Below are positions 1-6,525 of a stretch of DNA of 18,181 nt, piece by piece (the stretch's first letter is position 1; each line of letters begins with the position of its first letter). Origin of the DNA: CAZADH01 sp964483805 (GTDB lineage: Bacteria > Muiribacteriota > Ozemobacteria > Ozemobacterales > Ozemobacteraceae); contig CAZADH010000105.1 of the NCBI GenBank assembly GCA_964483805.1, positions 1 to 18,181 on the forward strand, given 5' to 3'. The translations under genes were made by a program, and so were the position numbers. Under the pieces are notes generated by a model that searched no databases, was not told where the DNA came from, and saw nothing but the letters and a program-made list of their open reading frames with translations.

Positions 1-45
1 CCACCGCCCCCGCCGCCGGATGGTGGTTCCGACGTCAGTTTCTGA
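1..45 (+). CDS. 3' end of an upstream gene, proline-rich C-terminus (partial)
   Basis: Reading frame 1 from the first base gives six prolines followed by DGGSDVSF and a TGA stop at 43-45. A proline-rich tail just before a perfect 10-bp hairpin terminator (69-99) is what the end of a truncated upstream gene would look like. Only 14 residues are visible, so no function can be given. The frame choice is inferred from the stop-to-terminator spacing of 23 nt; a non-coding origin is possible. Confidence 0.45.
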   Translation, partial: PPPPPPDGGSDVSF

Positions 46-68
46 ACCGATAGCAATATGGTGTATGC

Positions 69-105
69 CAACCCGCCAGTCGTTCCGATTGGCGGGTTGT
101 TCCTT
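69..105 (+). terminator. Rho-independent terminator-like hairpin
   Basis: A perfect 10-bp inverted repeat pairs 69-78 with 90-99 (CAACCCGCCA / TGGCGGGTTG) around an 11-nt loop and is followed by TTCCTT. It lies 23 nt after the TGA of the partial upstream gene and before the Shine-Dalgarno of the next gene. The T tract is short, so strength is uncertain. Confidence 0.6.
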
Positions 106-142
106 CGTGTGGCTGTGCTCTTGGGCAAAAGGAGGCGTTACG

Positions 143-877
143 ATGGTGGTTCGGACGTACCGGTTTTGGGGTGGTATTGCTCTCGCGGTGTTGCTCCTCG
201 GCGGTGTCGTTCTCGCGCAAACCCAGCCTGGTTCCAGTGGTGTGGCCACGGTGGCGCGGCATCCGGTGTGCAGTGCTTCCTGCCAGCAACGCCTCGATCG
301 GAGCGAATTCGTCGACGGAGTGACGAAATGTGCGCAGTGCCGGGTGTACGGGCCGTTCTATGCGAAGTTGTGCGCGACCTGTGCCACGCGCTTGTGCCAG
401 TGCGCGGTTTGTCAGGCCCCGCCCGCCACGGATGGCGTAGTGGGCGCTTGCAGCCACGATGGCGCAGTCGCAAGCGACCCGTTGCCGGCGTTCGGGGCGC
501 CGTCGGCGGTCACGCCGCGTCGGGCGGTACCCGCGGCCGTGGGCACTCAGGGGGCGCAGATGCCGGGGCCGACGTCGGTGGGTGTTGACGTAAAGAACCA
601 GGTGATCCGCGCCATGCGGCAGTTGCACTGCAAGCGTGGGCCGGCGCGGTGCGAGCAGTGTCGGGCCGGCACCGCGACGGCGATCATGCTGCTCGATATC
701 GCGCCGCCCAACCCCGGCCTGGTGCAGCGCCCGGTCATCGAGGTGATTCGTGACGGCCAGTCGCAGTGGTGTGAATACGATGTGTTGCGGTGCTTTGCCG
801 ACGAGGCCGAGGCCCGTGCGTATGCCGCCGCCAACGGCATCGTCGATGCGCAGTACACTGTGGCTGGCGCGAAGTAA
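143..877 (+). CDS. Secreted or membrane-anchored cysteine-rich protein of unknown function
   Basis: 244 residues. The ATG at 143 has a GGAGG Shine-Dalgarno at 131-135, seven bases upstream; an in-frame ATG at 20 has none and would add residues unlike a signal peptide. Residues 4-26 form a Sec signal peptide or anchor (a basic start, a hydrophobic core, then VLAQ). The body has 15 cysteines, most in CxxC or CxxxC spacing: C43/C47, C63/C66, C77/C80, C85/C87/C90 and a second group C163, C170/C173, then C210 and C217. Such pairs suggest zinc ribbons or disulfides; export would favour disulfides or metal binding outside the cytoplasm. A low-complexity Ala/Pro/Gly linker (about 105-148) separates the two Cys regions. 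The C-terminus (EAEARAYAAANGI) resembles small alpha/beta domains but I do not recognise the family. It is transcribed convergently with the HU gene. Confidence 0.75.
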   Translation: MVVRTYRFWGGIALAVLLLGGVVLAQTQPGSSGVATVARHPVCSASCQQRLDRSEFVDGVTKCAQCRVYGPFYAKLCATCATRLCQCAVCQAPPATDGVVGACSHDGAVASDPLPAFGAPSAVTPRRAVPAAVGTQGAQMPGPTSVGVDVKNQVIRAMRQLHCKRGPARCEQCRAGTATAIMLLDIAPPNPGLVQRPVIEVIRDGQSQWCEYDVLRCFADEAEARAYAAANGIVDAQYTVAGAK

Positions 878-925
878 TCGGTGTACCCCCTGACCGCGGG
901 GGCGATCGGCAACGACGCCCCAATG

Positions 926-961
926 CAAACCCGCCGCCGGATCGCTCCGACGGCGGGTTTG
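926..961. terminator. Shared terminator hairpin between convergent genes
   Basis: An 11-bp perfect inverted repeat (CAAACCCGCCG at 926-936 with CGGCGGGTTTG at 951-961) encloses a further 4-bp stem (938-941 with 946-949). It lies between the converging 143-877 gene and HU. The A-rich left base and T-rich right base give short U runs on both strands, so it could terminate in both directions. The plus-strand T run (TTTGTT) is the better one. Confidence 0.65.
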
Positions 962-965
962 TTGC

Positions 966-985
966 CTGACCGGTCAACCGGTCAG
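966..985. terminator. Compact hairpin just downstream of HU
   Basis: CTGACCGG (966-973) and CCGGTCAG (978-985) form a perfect 8-bp stem with a TCAA tetraloop, 11 bases beyond the HU stop codon on the minus strand. It could form part of the HU 3' end together with the 926-961 hairpin. No U tract follows it directly, so a role in termination is inferred. Confidence 0.35.
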
Positions 986-996
986 AGAGTGGCGGG

Positions 997-1278
997 TTAC
1001 TTGCTCTTGGCGACGACGGCTTTCAGCTCTTTGCCGGCCTTGAAGCGAACCACGCGGCAAGCGGGAATCTTGATGGGTTTCTTGGTCTGGGGATTCACGC
1101 CCGTGCGGGCTTCGCGCTTGGAAACCTCGAACGAACCGAACCCGATCAACTGGATCTTGTGGCCGGCCTTCAGCGTCGACTTGAAAATGTCGAGCATCGC
1201 ATCGAGGGTCTGATGCGTCTGAGCTTGATTCATGCCGGCTTTCGCCGCGATCGCCTTGACCAGGTCTGCCTTATTCAT
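997..1278 (-). CDS. HU-family histone-like DNA-binding protein
   Basis: 93 residues, the standard HU length. It dimerises, bends and compacts DNA in the nucleoid. The family signature is clear: an alpha-helical N-terminus (MNKADLVKAIAAKAG), then the GFGSFEV strand at about 47-53, and the DNA-binding beta-arm with RTGVNPQTKKPI at 58-69, including the conserved NP turn that intercalates into DNA, and a C-terminal FKAGKELK helix. Start: ATG at 1278-1276 with AAGGAG (complement of 1287-1292) eight bases upstream. Its promoter (1327-1356) is near consensus, which suggests high expression. It is divergent from the exonuclease gene and convergent with the Cys-rich gene. HU and IHF subunits are hard to separate by eye; HU is favoured by the lone, non-operonic setting. 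I give no letter for the symbol. Confidence 0.95.
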   Translation of the reverse strand: MNKADLVKAIAAKAGMNQAQTHQTLDAMLDIFKSTLKAGHKIQLIGFGSFEVSKREARTGVNPQTKKPIKIPACRVVRFKAGKELKAVVAKSK

Positions 1279-1326
1279 CGTGTCTGCTCCTTATGAATTG
1301 TAGAGGTTTTCCGTGAGGATGGGTCA

Positions 1327-1356
1327 ATCATAAGGAAGGCGGTGCCCGGTTGTCAA
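1327..1356 (-). promoter_or_regulatory. Near-consensus sigma70 promoter of the HU gene
   Basis: On the minus strand a perfect -35 TTGACA (1356-1351) is followed after 18 bp by a -10 TATGAT (1332-1327, five of six consensus bases). The predicted start is near 1320, giving a leader of about 40 nt that contains the AAGGAG site. This is the best promoter match seen in the window, consistent with an abundant nucleoid protein. Confidence 0.75.
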
Positions 1357-1390
1357 CGGTCTGACCGCGAATTCATGCGGATTTCTATGC

Positions 1391-1419
1391 TTGACTTGCC
1401 GCCGGTGTCGCTGTAGCGT
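1391..1419 (+). promoter_or_regulatory. Candidate promoter for the YhaM-like gene
   Basis: TTGACT (1391-1396) matches the -35 box in five of six bases. After 17 bp, TAGCGT (1414-1419) is a weak -10 match (three of six). Transcription would begin near 1426, only a few bases before the ATG at 1429. No Shine-Dalgarno precedes either ATG 1429 or ATG 1459, so a leaderless mRNA is possible. This is inferred from the motif only. Confidence 0.4.
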
Positions 1420-1428
1420 CATCCGCGG

Positions 1429-2501
1429 ATGCCGTCCGACGACGGTTCCTTGCCGAAAATGACCGATACAGCCACCCCCAACCCTGTCGCTCTCGACCGC
1501 CTCAGCAGCGGTGATCGCCTCGATGCCCCATTGTTGGTGCGCGATGCGGCGATGCTCAAGACTGCCAAAGGGGAGCCGTACCTTCGGCTCACCTTAATGA
1601 ATGCGACCGGTCAGGTGACGGCTTTTCTGTGGAACAACCAACAGAACCGGGCGGTCATGGCCGAGTCCGTGGCGGTGCCGGGGCGGGTGGTTGCGATCAA
1701 GGGCAAGGTCAACATGTATCAAGGGCAGCTCCAGTTGGTGCTCGACGCCGTCGATGAGATCGATCCGGCCACGGTCGATGCCACGGCGTTTTTTCGACCG
1801 CCCGTCCATGCGGCGGCCGAGGTGCGGCGGCGCCTCGAAGCGCTGATCGACGGTGGTTTGCGGAATCCGCCGTTGCGGGCGCTCTTGCGCGAGCTGTTTT
1901 TCGCCGATCCGGCATTTTTTCCGGCTTTTGTGCGGGCTCCGGCGGGGAAGGTCCTGCATCACGCGTACCCCGGCGGGCTCGCTGACCGTCACCGCTACCT
2001 CGAGCAACACCACGCTCGTGNNNNNNNNNNGAAGCCGTCGCGCCGCTGTATCCCGATGCCGATCGCGACCTGCTCGTGGTCGGCGCCTGGGTCCACGACC
2101 TGGGCAAGGTCCACGAGATGGCCGGATCGGTGTTGTGCGAGTACACCACGGCCGGCCGACTGCTCGGGCACCTGGTGCTCGGGATCATGGCGATCGGTCA
2201 GGCGGCGGCGCGGATCCCTGGGTTTCCACCGGTGTTGTTGCTGAAGGTCCAACACCTCGTCGCCGCCCATCATGGCGAGCTGGCGCACGGCTCGCCGGTG
2301 GTGCCGCAAACCCTGGAAGCGCTGTTGCTCCACCGCATCGATGATCTCGATGCGCGGGCGCAGGCGGCGGCCGACACGGTGCGGGAGTTGCGGCAGCGGG
2401 GCGAAGAGTGGAGCCCGCGCCATCGCTTGCTGGCAACTTCGTTGTTCGCCGGTGACGATCTGGGTGATGGCCAGAAGAGCGCGCCGGTTGCCGAGCGGTA
2501 A
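1429..2501 (+). CDS. YhaM-like 3'-5' exoribonuclease (OB-fold plus HD domain), interrupted by an assembly gap
   Basis: The sequence reads as one gene broken by ten Ns at 2021-2030. Before the gap, frame 1 encodes an OB-fold nucleic-acid-binding domain (residues about 25-115; LRLTLMNATGQVTAFLWNN, then VVAIKGKVNMYQGQLQL), a helical linker and the HD-domain opening LHHAYPGGL. After the gap, frame 3 continues with YPDADRDLLVVGAWVHDLGKV, holding the metal-binding HD pair, and later AAHHGELAHGSP. This OB-HD layout is that of YhaM-family phosphodiesterases, which trim RNA or ssDNA from the 3' end. The family's second HD-domain histidine (GL-x-x-H) is not readable in 1984-2020, and the two parts are in different frames, so the sequence beside the gap is probably wrong rather than the gene dead. 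The start may instead be ATG 1459. The gene ends 61 bp before the lyase gene and could be co-transcribed with it. Confidence 0.75.
2021..2030. other. Assembly gap of ten Ns
   Basis: Exactly ten Ns interrupt the HD domain of the YhaM-like gene. The run length looks like a scaffolding placeholder, so the true distance is unknown. The coding frame changes across it. Confidence 0.98.
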
Positions 2502-2562
2502 CCGTGCGTTGGTCTGTAAATACAAAGAGTGCACAAGGTGTCAGTCAGGAAAGGAGCCTACC

Positions 2563-3795
2563 GTGAGCAAGAAAAAACATGAACATCGCTTCGAAACGGC
2601 CTGCGTCCATGCCGGGTCGCATCCGGACGCATTGTTTGGCGGGGTGAGTGTGCCGATCTACCAGTCGTCGACCTTCGCGTTTGCCAATGCCGAGCAGGGT
2701 GCCGCCCGTTTCGAGGGGCGCGATCCGGGGTACAAGTACACGCGACTGGGCAATCCCACCACGGCGGCGCTCGAAGCCTGCATTGCCGAGCTCGAAGGCG
2801 GTGGTATGGGCCTGGCGACGGCCTCGGGGATGGCGGCGATCAGTACGGTCTACATGGCCTTCCTGGGCAATGGCACGCACGTCGTTTCGACCGACTCGGT
2901 CTACGGGCCGTCGCGCACCCTGATGGAACGCGAGTTCGGGCGATTCGGGGTGGAGTCGAGCTACGTCGATACCGCGAACCTGGCGAACCTGAAGAAGGCA
3001 CTGAAGCCGAACACCAAGATGGTGTACCTCGAGACGCCGGCGAATCCGACCCTGGCGATCACCGACATTGCCGGTGCCGCCGAAATCGCCCACAAGGCGG
3101 GGGCAATCGTCGTCGTCGACAATACCTTCTGCAGTCCGATGCTGCAACGCCCACTCGATCTTGGTGCAGACATTGTATTGCACAGCATGACGAAGTTCAT
3201 CAACGGGCACAGCGATGTGGTGTCGGGCATGCTGGTGGCGCGCGATCAGCAGTTGTTCAACCGTCTCAAAACGGTGTTGGTGCAGATGGGCGGCACCATC
3301 GATCCGCATCAGGCGTGGCTGGTCATGCGCGGGGTCAAGACCCTGGGATTGCGCATGCGTGTCGCGCAGGACAACGCGGCCCGACTCGCGCTCGATCTGC
3401 AGAAACACCCGGCCGTGGCGTCGGTCTGCTATCCGGGACTGCCGTCCCATCCGCAGCATGAGCTGGCGAGGAAACAAATGAAGGGATTCGGGGCGATGAT
3501 TTCTTTCGAGCTCAAAGGCGGGGTCGAGGCCGGGCGTATGTTAATGGACACGGTCAAACTTTCGACGCTGGCCGTATCGCTCGGTGGCGTCGAGAGCCTG
3601 ATCCAGCACCCCGCGAGCATGACGCATGCCAGCATGGGAGCCGAAGCGCGACGTGCTGCGGGAATCACCGACGGCCTCGTGCGTTTCTCGCCGGGTTGCG
3701 AAGCGTACGAAGACCTGCGGGATGACATGATCGCGGCGCTCGATGCCATCGATCGGCGGTTTGCCGACAAAGATGCGAAGGTGGCGGGCGTCTGA
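2563..3795 (+). CDS. Methionine gamma-lyase-type PLP enzyme (Cys/Met metabolism family)
   Basis: 410 residues from the GTG at 2563, chosen because AAGGAG (2551-2556) lies six bases upstream and the protein then has the family's usual length; the frame is open further upstream but there overlaps the previous gene. Fold-type I PLP enzymes of this family split or join C-S bonds; methionine gamma-lyase turns methionine into methanethiol, ammonia and 2-oxobutyrate. Visible residues: Y59 and R61 (KYTRLGNPT) binding the PLP phosphate of the partner subunit, Y114 (SVYG), D186 (VVVDNTF), the Schiff-base lysine K211 (SMTK) and R374 (DGLVRF). As I recall, the numbering almost matches Pseudomonas putida MGL. 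The cysteine next to Y114+2, which favours methionine elimination there, is proline (P116), so cystathionine lyase/synthase or O-acetylhomoserine sulfhydrylase activity cannot be excluded. It is cytoplasmic and tetrameric in the family. Confidence 0.88.
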   Translation: MSKKKHEHRFETACVHAGSHPDALFGGVSVPIYQSSTFAFANAEQGAARFEGRDPGYKYTRLGNPTTAALEACIAELEGGGMGLATASGMAAISTVYMAFLGNGTHVVSTDSVYGPSRTLMEREFGRFGVESSYVDTANLANLKKALKPNTKMVYLETPANPTLAITDIAGAAEIAHKAGAIVVVDNTFCSPMLQRPLDLGADIVLHSMTKFINGHSDVVSGMLVARDQQLFNRLKTVLVQMGGTIDPHQAWLVMRGVKTLGLRMRVAQDNAARLALDLQKHPAVASVCYPGLPSHPQHELARKQMKGFGAMISFELKGGVEAGRMLMDTVKLSTLAVSLGGVESLIQHPASMTHASMGAEARRAAGITDGLVRFSPGCEAYEDLRDDMIAALDAIDRRFADKDAKVAGV

Positions 3796-3853
3796 TTTGT
3801 GCGGGGGCGGCGTACCCTCCCCCGATGTTGGCGGCAGATTCGATGAGATTGAG

Positions 3854-3890
3854 CACCGTCCGGGTTTTCCCGGGCGGTGTTTTATTTATT
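3854..3890 (+). terminator. Strong Rho-independent terminator after the lyase gene
   Basis: An 11-bp stem (3854-3864 with 3869-3879, one G-T pair) closes a TTTT tetraloop and is followed by TTTTATTTATTT. It sits 58 bases after the stop codon at 3795. Stem, loop and T tract are all textbook, the clearest terminator in the window. Confidence 0.92.
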
Positions 3891-3915
3891 TGGAACTTGT
3901 GCGGTGACGTTTTCG

Positions 3916-3921
3916 TATACT
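3916..3921 (+). promoter_or_regulatory. Possible -10 element upstream of the secreted-protein pair
   Basis: TATACT (five of six consensus bases) lies just after the terminator at 3854-3890 and about 104 bases before the ATG at 4025. No convincing -35 box sits 16-18 bp upstream. If used, the mRNA leader would be nearly 100 nt and would include a perfect 12-bp palindrome, TGCGGTACCGCA (3961-3972), and a small TTGGC/GCCAA hairpin (3990-4007) beside the GGAGG site. Confidence 0.3.
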
Positions 3922-3960
3922 ATGGTGGAGTAGGATATGGTGGATGCCGCGCCGTGTTGG

Positions 3961-3972
3961 TGCGGTACCGCA
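3961..3972. repeat. Perfect 12-bp palindrome in the leader of the 4025 gene
   Basis: TGCGGTACCGCA is self-complementary across all 12 bases. It lies between the candidate -10 (3916) and the start codon at 4025, so it could be an operator for a dimeric regulator or a leader hairpin. No regulator gene is adjacent, so the role is open. Confidence 0.3.
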
Positions 3973-4024
3973 TTGGACCTGGCGGCGCCTTGGCGGGTGG
4001 CTGCCAAAAAGGAGGACAGAGGGT

Positions 4025-5401
4025 ATGAAATCACGTTTCGGACTGGTGCTTTTGCTTGGTCTGGTCGTTTGTGGTGGCGCGGGTGTGAACAGCCTGATGG
4101 CTGCTGATCCGGCTCCGGCCGCGACCGGTTCGGGTGCGGGTTCAGCCAGTGCGGTATCAGGAACGACCGGCGCCGCGCCCCTGCCGCCTCCTCCCGATAT
4201 GAATCTGAAGACCGAGGGCGCTCTGCCTTCGAGTTTCCGCGGCGGCAACCCCGACAACAGTCTGGTGCACGTGCTCGAGGATTACCCCTACAAACGCTCC
4301 GAACACACGATTCTGTATCAAGACGACGCGAGCGCTCTGCCGGGCGCTGGTTCCGATGCGAAGTTCGAGGGTCCCCCGGTGATCAACTGGACGACGCAAC
4401 GCGTTAATGCCGATGGCACGACCACGTTGCTGTCGAACCAGAACACCAATCAGGCGACCAACGTCAGTGAGTTCCCGGATCCGGGGCACTACAAAGTCGG
4501 CAATGGCGGCGCCCGCATGACGTCGGGTGGTGCGTCCGATTCCGGCAGCGGTGCAGGGGCTGGTGCCACCGGCAGTGGTGCGGGTGCCACGGGGAGTGGC
4601 GCGGGCGCGACCGGCAGTGGCGCGGGTGCCACGGGCAGTGATGCCGGCGCCGGTTCCGGTTTCCGTGGCATGGTGACCTCGAACCAGACGATGGGCGTTA
4701 TCGCGCACGATTGCACGGCGCCGTCGTTGTGGGGTGTCATTCAAGAGGGCGGCGGCAAGACCGAAGTCGCCCGTGACGAGAATGCGCTGAAGGCCGAGAT
4801 GGCCAAACAAGCCGAAGATCTGGCGAAGAAGGTCATTCTTGCCGGTGGCGTCGAGAAGGCGTGCGAGAAAGACTTGCTGACGCTGACAGGTGATCTGAAA
4901 GACGCGAACCTGCTCGTGGTCGCCGAAGACCCGATCAACGCGAAGCCGAAAGACAAGACCTCGCGCGTGGTTCTGCAGGGTGCGGTCTACGACAAAGACG
5001 GCAAGAAGATCAAAGACGCTTCGAAGGTTGTGCCGATGCGCCTGATGAGCGAAGAAGACCAGACCCGCGTGTCGGAGTTGACCGGTTCGACGATGCCCGG
5101 CGTCTTCATTCGCCGCAACGTTCCGTTCTTGATGGCAGCGCATCAGACCGACAACGGCGAGTATGACAGCGATGGCGCCAACTGCTTTGTGGTGCTGAAG
5201 AAAGACAACAAGCCGGTCGAGAAGACCGACAACGCGTATCTCTTCCGCCGTCCGAATTACCCGCGCGCTGAGTTTGCCGATGAGCCCGAATACGAGTTCG
5301 TGATGCAGGGCAAAGACAAGGCCGGCAACCGCGCCGAAGTCCGTGTCCCGCTGTATGTTGTCGACACCCAGGCGTCGTTCGAGACGGGTCAAGGTCGCTG
5401 A
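4025..5401 (+). CDS. Secreted protein of unknown function with a Gly/Ala/Thr/Ser tandem-repeat linker
   Basis: 458 residues from ATG 4025, preceded by AGGAGG at 4010-4015. Residues 1-27 are a Sec signal peptide (KSR start, hydrophobic core LVLLLGLVVCG, end near LMAAD). A Pro/Gly/Ala region (28-60) leads into an N-terminal domain (about 75-160), then a low-complexity linker (170-212) built on GATGSGA heptads, then a C-terminal region with a Lys/Glu-rich helical stretch (245-295) and beta-rich end. The final part, YEFVMQGKDKAGNRAEVRVPLYVVD, resembles the closing strands of bacterial Ig-like domains (a D-x-x-GN turn). It is followed 16 bases later by another secreted protein sharing several landmark motifs. 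Probably periplasmic or surface exposed. I do not recognise the family and offer no activity. Confidence 0.82.
   Translation: MKSRFGLVLLLGLVVCGGAGVNSLMAADPAPAATGSGAGSASAVSGTTGAAPLPPPPDMNLKTEGALPSSFRGGNPDNSLVHVLEDYPYKRSEHTILYQDDASALPGAGSDAKFEGPPVINWTTQRVNADGTTTLLSNQNTNQATNVSEFPDPGHYKVGNGGARMTSGGASDSGSGAGAGATGSGAGATGSGAGATGSGAGATGSDAGAGSGFRGMVTSNQTMGVIAHDCTAPSLWGVIQEGGGKTEVARDENALKAEMAKQAEDLAKKVILAGGVEKACEKDLLTLTGDLKDANLLVVAEDPINAKPKDKTSRVVLQGAVYDKDGKKIKDASKVVPMRLMSEEDQTRVSELTGSTMPGVFIRRNVPFLMAAHQTDNGEYDSDGANCFVVLKKDNKPVEKTDNAYLFRRPNYPRAEFADEPEYEFVMQGKDKAGNRAEVRVPLYVVDTQASFETGQGR
4562..4645 (+). repeat. Four 21-bp tandem repeats encoding a GATGSGA linker
   Basis: Units 4562-4582, 4583-4603, 4604-4624 and 4625-4645 each encode seven residues close to GATGSGA. 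They differ mostly at synonymous third positions, with Ser-Asp-Ala in the last copy, so the repeat is held at protein level or is old. Its in-frame 21-bp period makes copy-number change tolerable. It acts as a flexible linker between the two halves of the secreted protein. Confidence 0.9.
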
Positions 5402-5417
5402 GGAACAACGGTACGCC

Positions 5418-6458
5418 ATGACCCAGCGCAAACTCCTGGTTTCCCTGCTGTGCCTGATCCTCATGGCGTCCACGGGTCACCTGGCCTTCGCCCAGAATGA
5501 GGGCGAGGGCCAGGCCCCCGGCAGCGACGTCAGTACTGAATCGACCCCATGGCTCAAGGGCGTCAACATGGCGCCGAAGCCCGATCATGCCTCCCCGATC
5601 CTGCCCGTGCAGATTCTTCTGAGTGATGGCAACGCGGTTCCCGCGACCATGACCGAGGATGTGCCGGTGTTGTTCACCATCAACACCGAGTTGTTTGGCG
5701 AGAAAGCGCCGACCTCGGTTAACGGTGAGGCGCTCGCCAATGCCGAGTGGACTGAACAACCGGTGGTCAACTGGTTCTTCAACGACGTGCCGCGGGGCAA
5801 GAGCACCGTGGCCTCGGTGACCGAAACCCTGCCGCTGAACCAGATGAAGATCGCTCCGGCCGATCCCACGCACGATGGTGCGGTCACGGTGTTCGTGTCG
5901 CGCAAAATGAAATACGCTGACGCGGCCGGCAAGGTGATCTACCTGCACGCGAACGGCAGCGTGTCGGCGCCCAGTCGCGTCGTCGACATCACCCCGCCGT
6001 TGTGTGGCCTCGTCGTCTCCGCCGGTGGCAAGAAGGGCTCGGTCTGGACGGTCGAGAATCCGCCCAACAAGTTCCCGTTGCCCAAGCTCGGCGATGTGTG
6101 TGCAAATGGCGAGCTGTGGAGCGCCGACGGCAGCAGTGCCGAGAAGATCGTTTCGGGGATCGAGTTGAACGGCAAGTCGAAGCTGCCGGCCGATCAACTC
6201 GCCGTCCATCTTCCGAAAGCGGGCGAGGTTTCGCTCGAACTGGCGTTGCAAGACAACGACAAGATCAACGACGCCACCGTGAAATACGGGCTGTGCGAAC
6301 TGAAGGGTGATGCGCCGCGCGTTCTTGGCACGGTGAGTGCGCCCACGTTCGACCCCAGCAAGCTCGACCTGCCGAAGAAAGACGTCTATCTCTTCGTCGA
6401 GGCGTGCGATGTGACGGGAAACAAGGGCGCCTTGTACATCCCCGTCGTATTCAAGTAA
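5418..6458 (+). CDS. Secreted protein of unknown function, second gene of the pair
   Basis: 346 residues from ATG 5418; a GAGGA at 5400-5404 overlaps the previous stop and is a distant Shine-Dalgarno, so coupling to the upstream gene is likely. Residues 1-25 form a clear Sec signal peptide (TQRK, hydrophobic core, ending AFA-QNE). No membrane segment follows. Predicted beta-rich content is high. Landmarks shared with the preceding protein: PVVNW near 115 (PVINW there), VDITPPLCGLV near 189 (HDCTAPSLWGVI there), and a last strand pair EACDVTGNKGALYIPVV (KDKAGNRAEVRVPLYVV there), the last resembling the end of a bacterial Ig-like domain. Probably periplasmic or surface located. The gene ends 14 bases before a strong terminator, so the two form a two-gene unit. 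Family unrecognised. Confidence 0.82.
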   Translation: MTQRKLLVSLLCLILMASTGHLAFAQNEGEGQAPGSDVSTESTPWLKGVNMAPKPDHASPILPVQILLSDGNAVPATMTEDVPVLFTINTELFGEKAPTSVNGEALANAEWTEQPVVNWFFNDVPRGKSTVASVTETLPLNQMKIAPADPTHDGAVTVFVSRKMKYADAAGKVIYLHANGSVSAPSRVVDITPPLCGLVVSAGGKKGSVWTVENPPNKFPLPKLGDVCANGELWSADGSSAEKIVSGIELNGKSKLPADQLAVHLPKAGEVSLELALQDNDKINDATVKYGLCELKGDAPRVLGTVSAPTFDPSKLDLPKKDVYLFVEACDVTGNKGALYIPVVFK

Positions 6459-6472
6459 AAACGAGGTGAGAT

Positions 6473-6525
6473 AACCGCAACCGCCGGCCCCGAAGATCGC
6501 CTGGGGCCGGTGGTCGTGCGGTTTT
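6473..6525 (+). terminator. Rho-independent terminator after the secreted-protein pair
   Basis: An inner 12-bp stem pairs 6480-6491 with 6503-6514 (core CCGGCCCC/GGGGCCGG, one G-T pair). An outer 6-bp stem pairs 6473-6478 with 6518-6523. TTTT follows at 6522-6525. The next ATG (6526) abuts this T run. Confidence 0.85.

Noticed and set aside
2501..2562. Independent promoter for the lyase gene
   Set aside because: TTGGTC (2509) and TACAAA (2521) have the wrong spacing and weak matches, so co-transcription with the upstream gene is as likely.
4562..4645. CRISPR-like array
   Set aside because: The repeats are directly adjacent, 21 bp, with no spacers, and they encode a clean heptad linker in frame.
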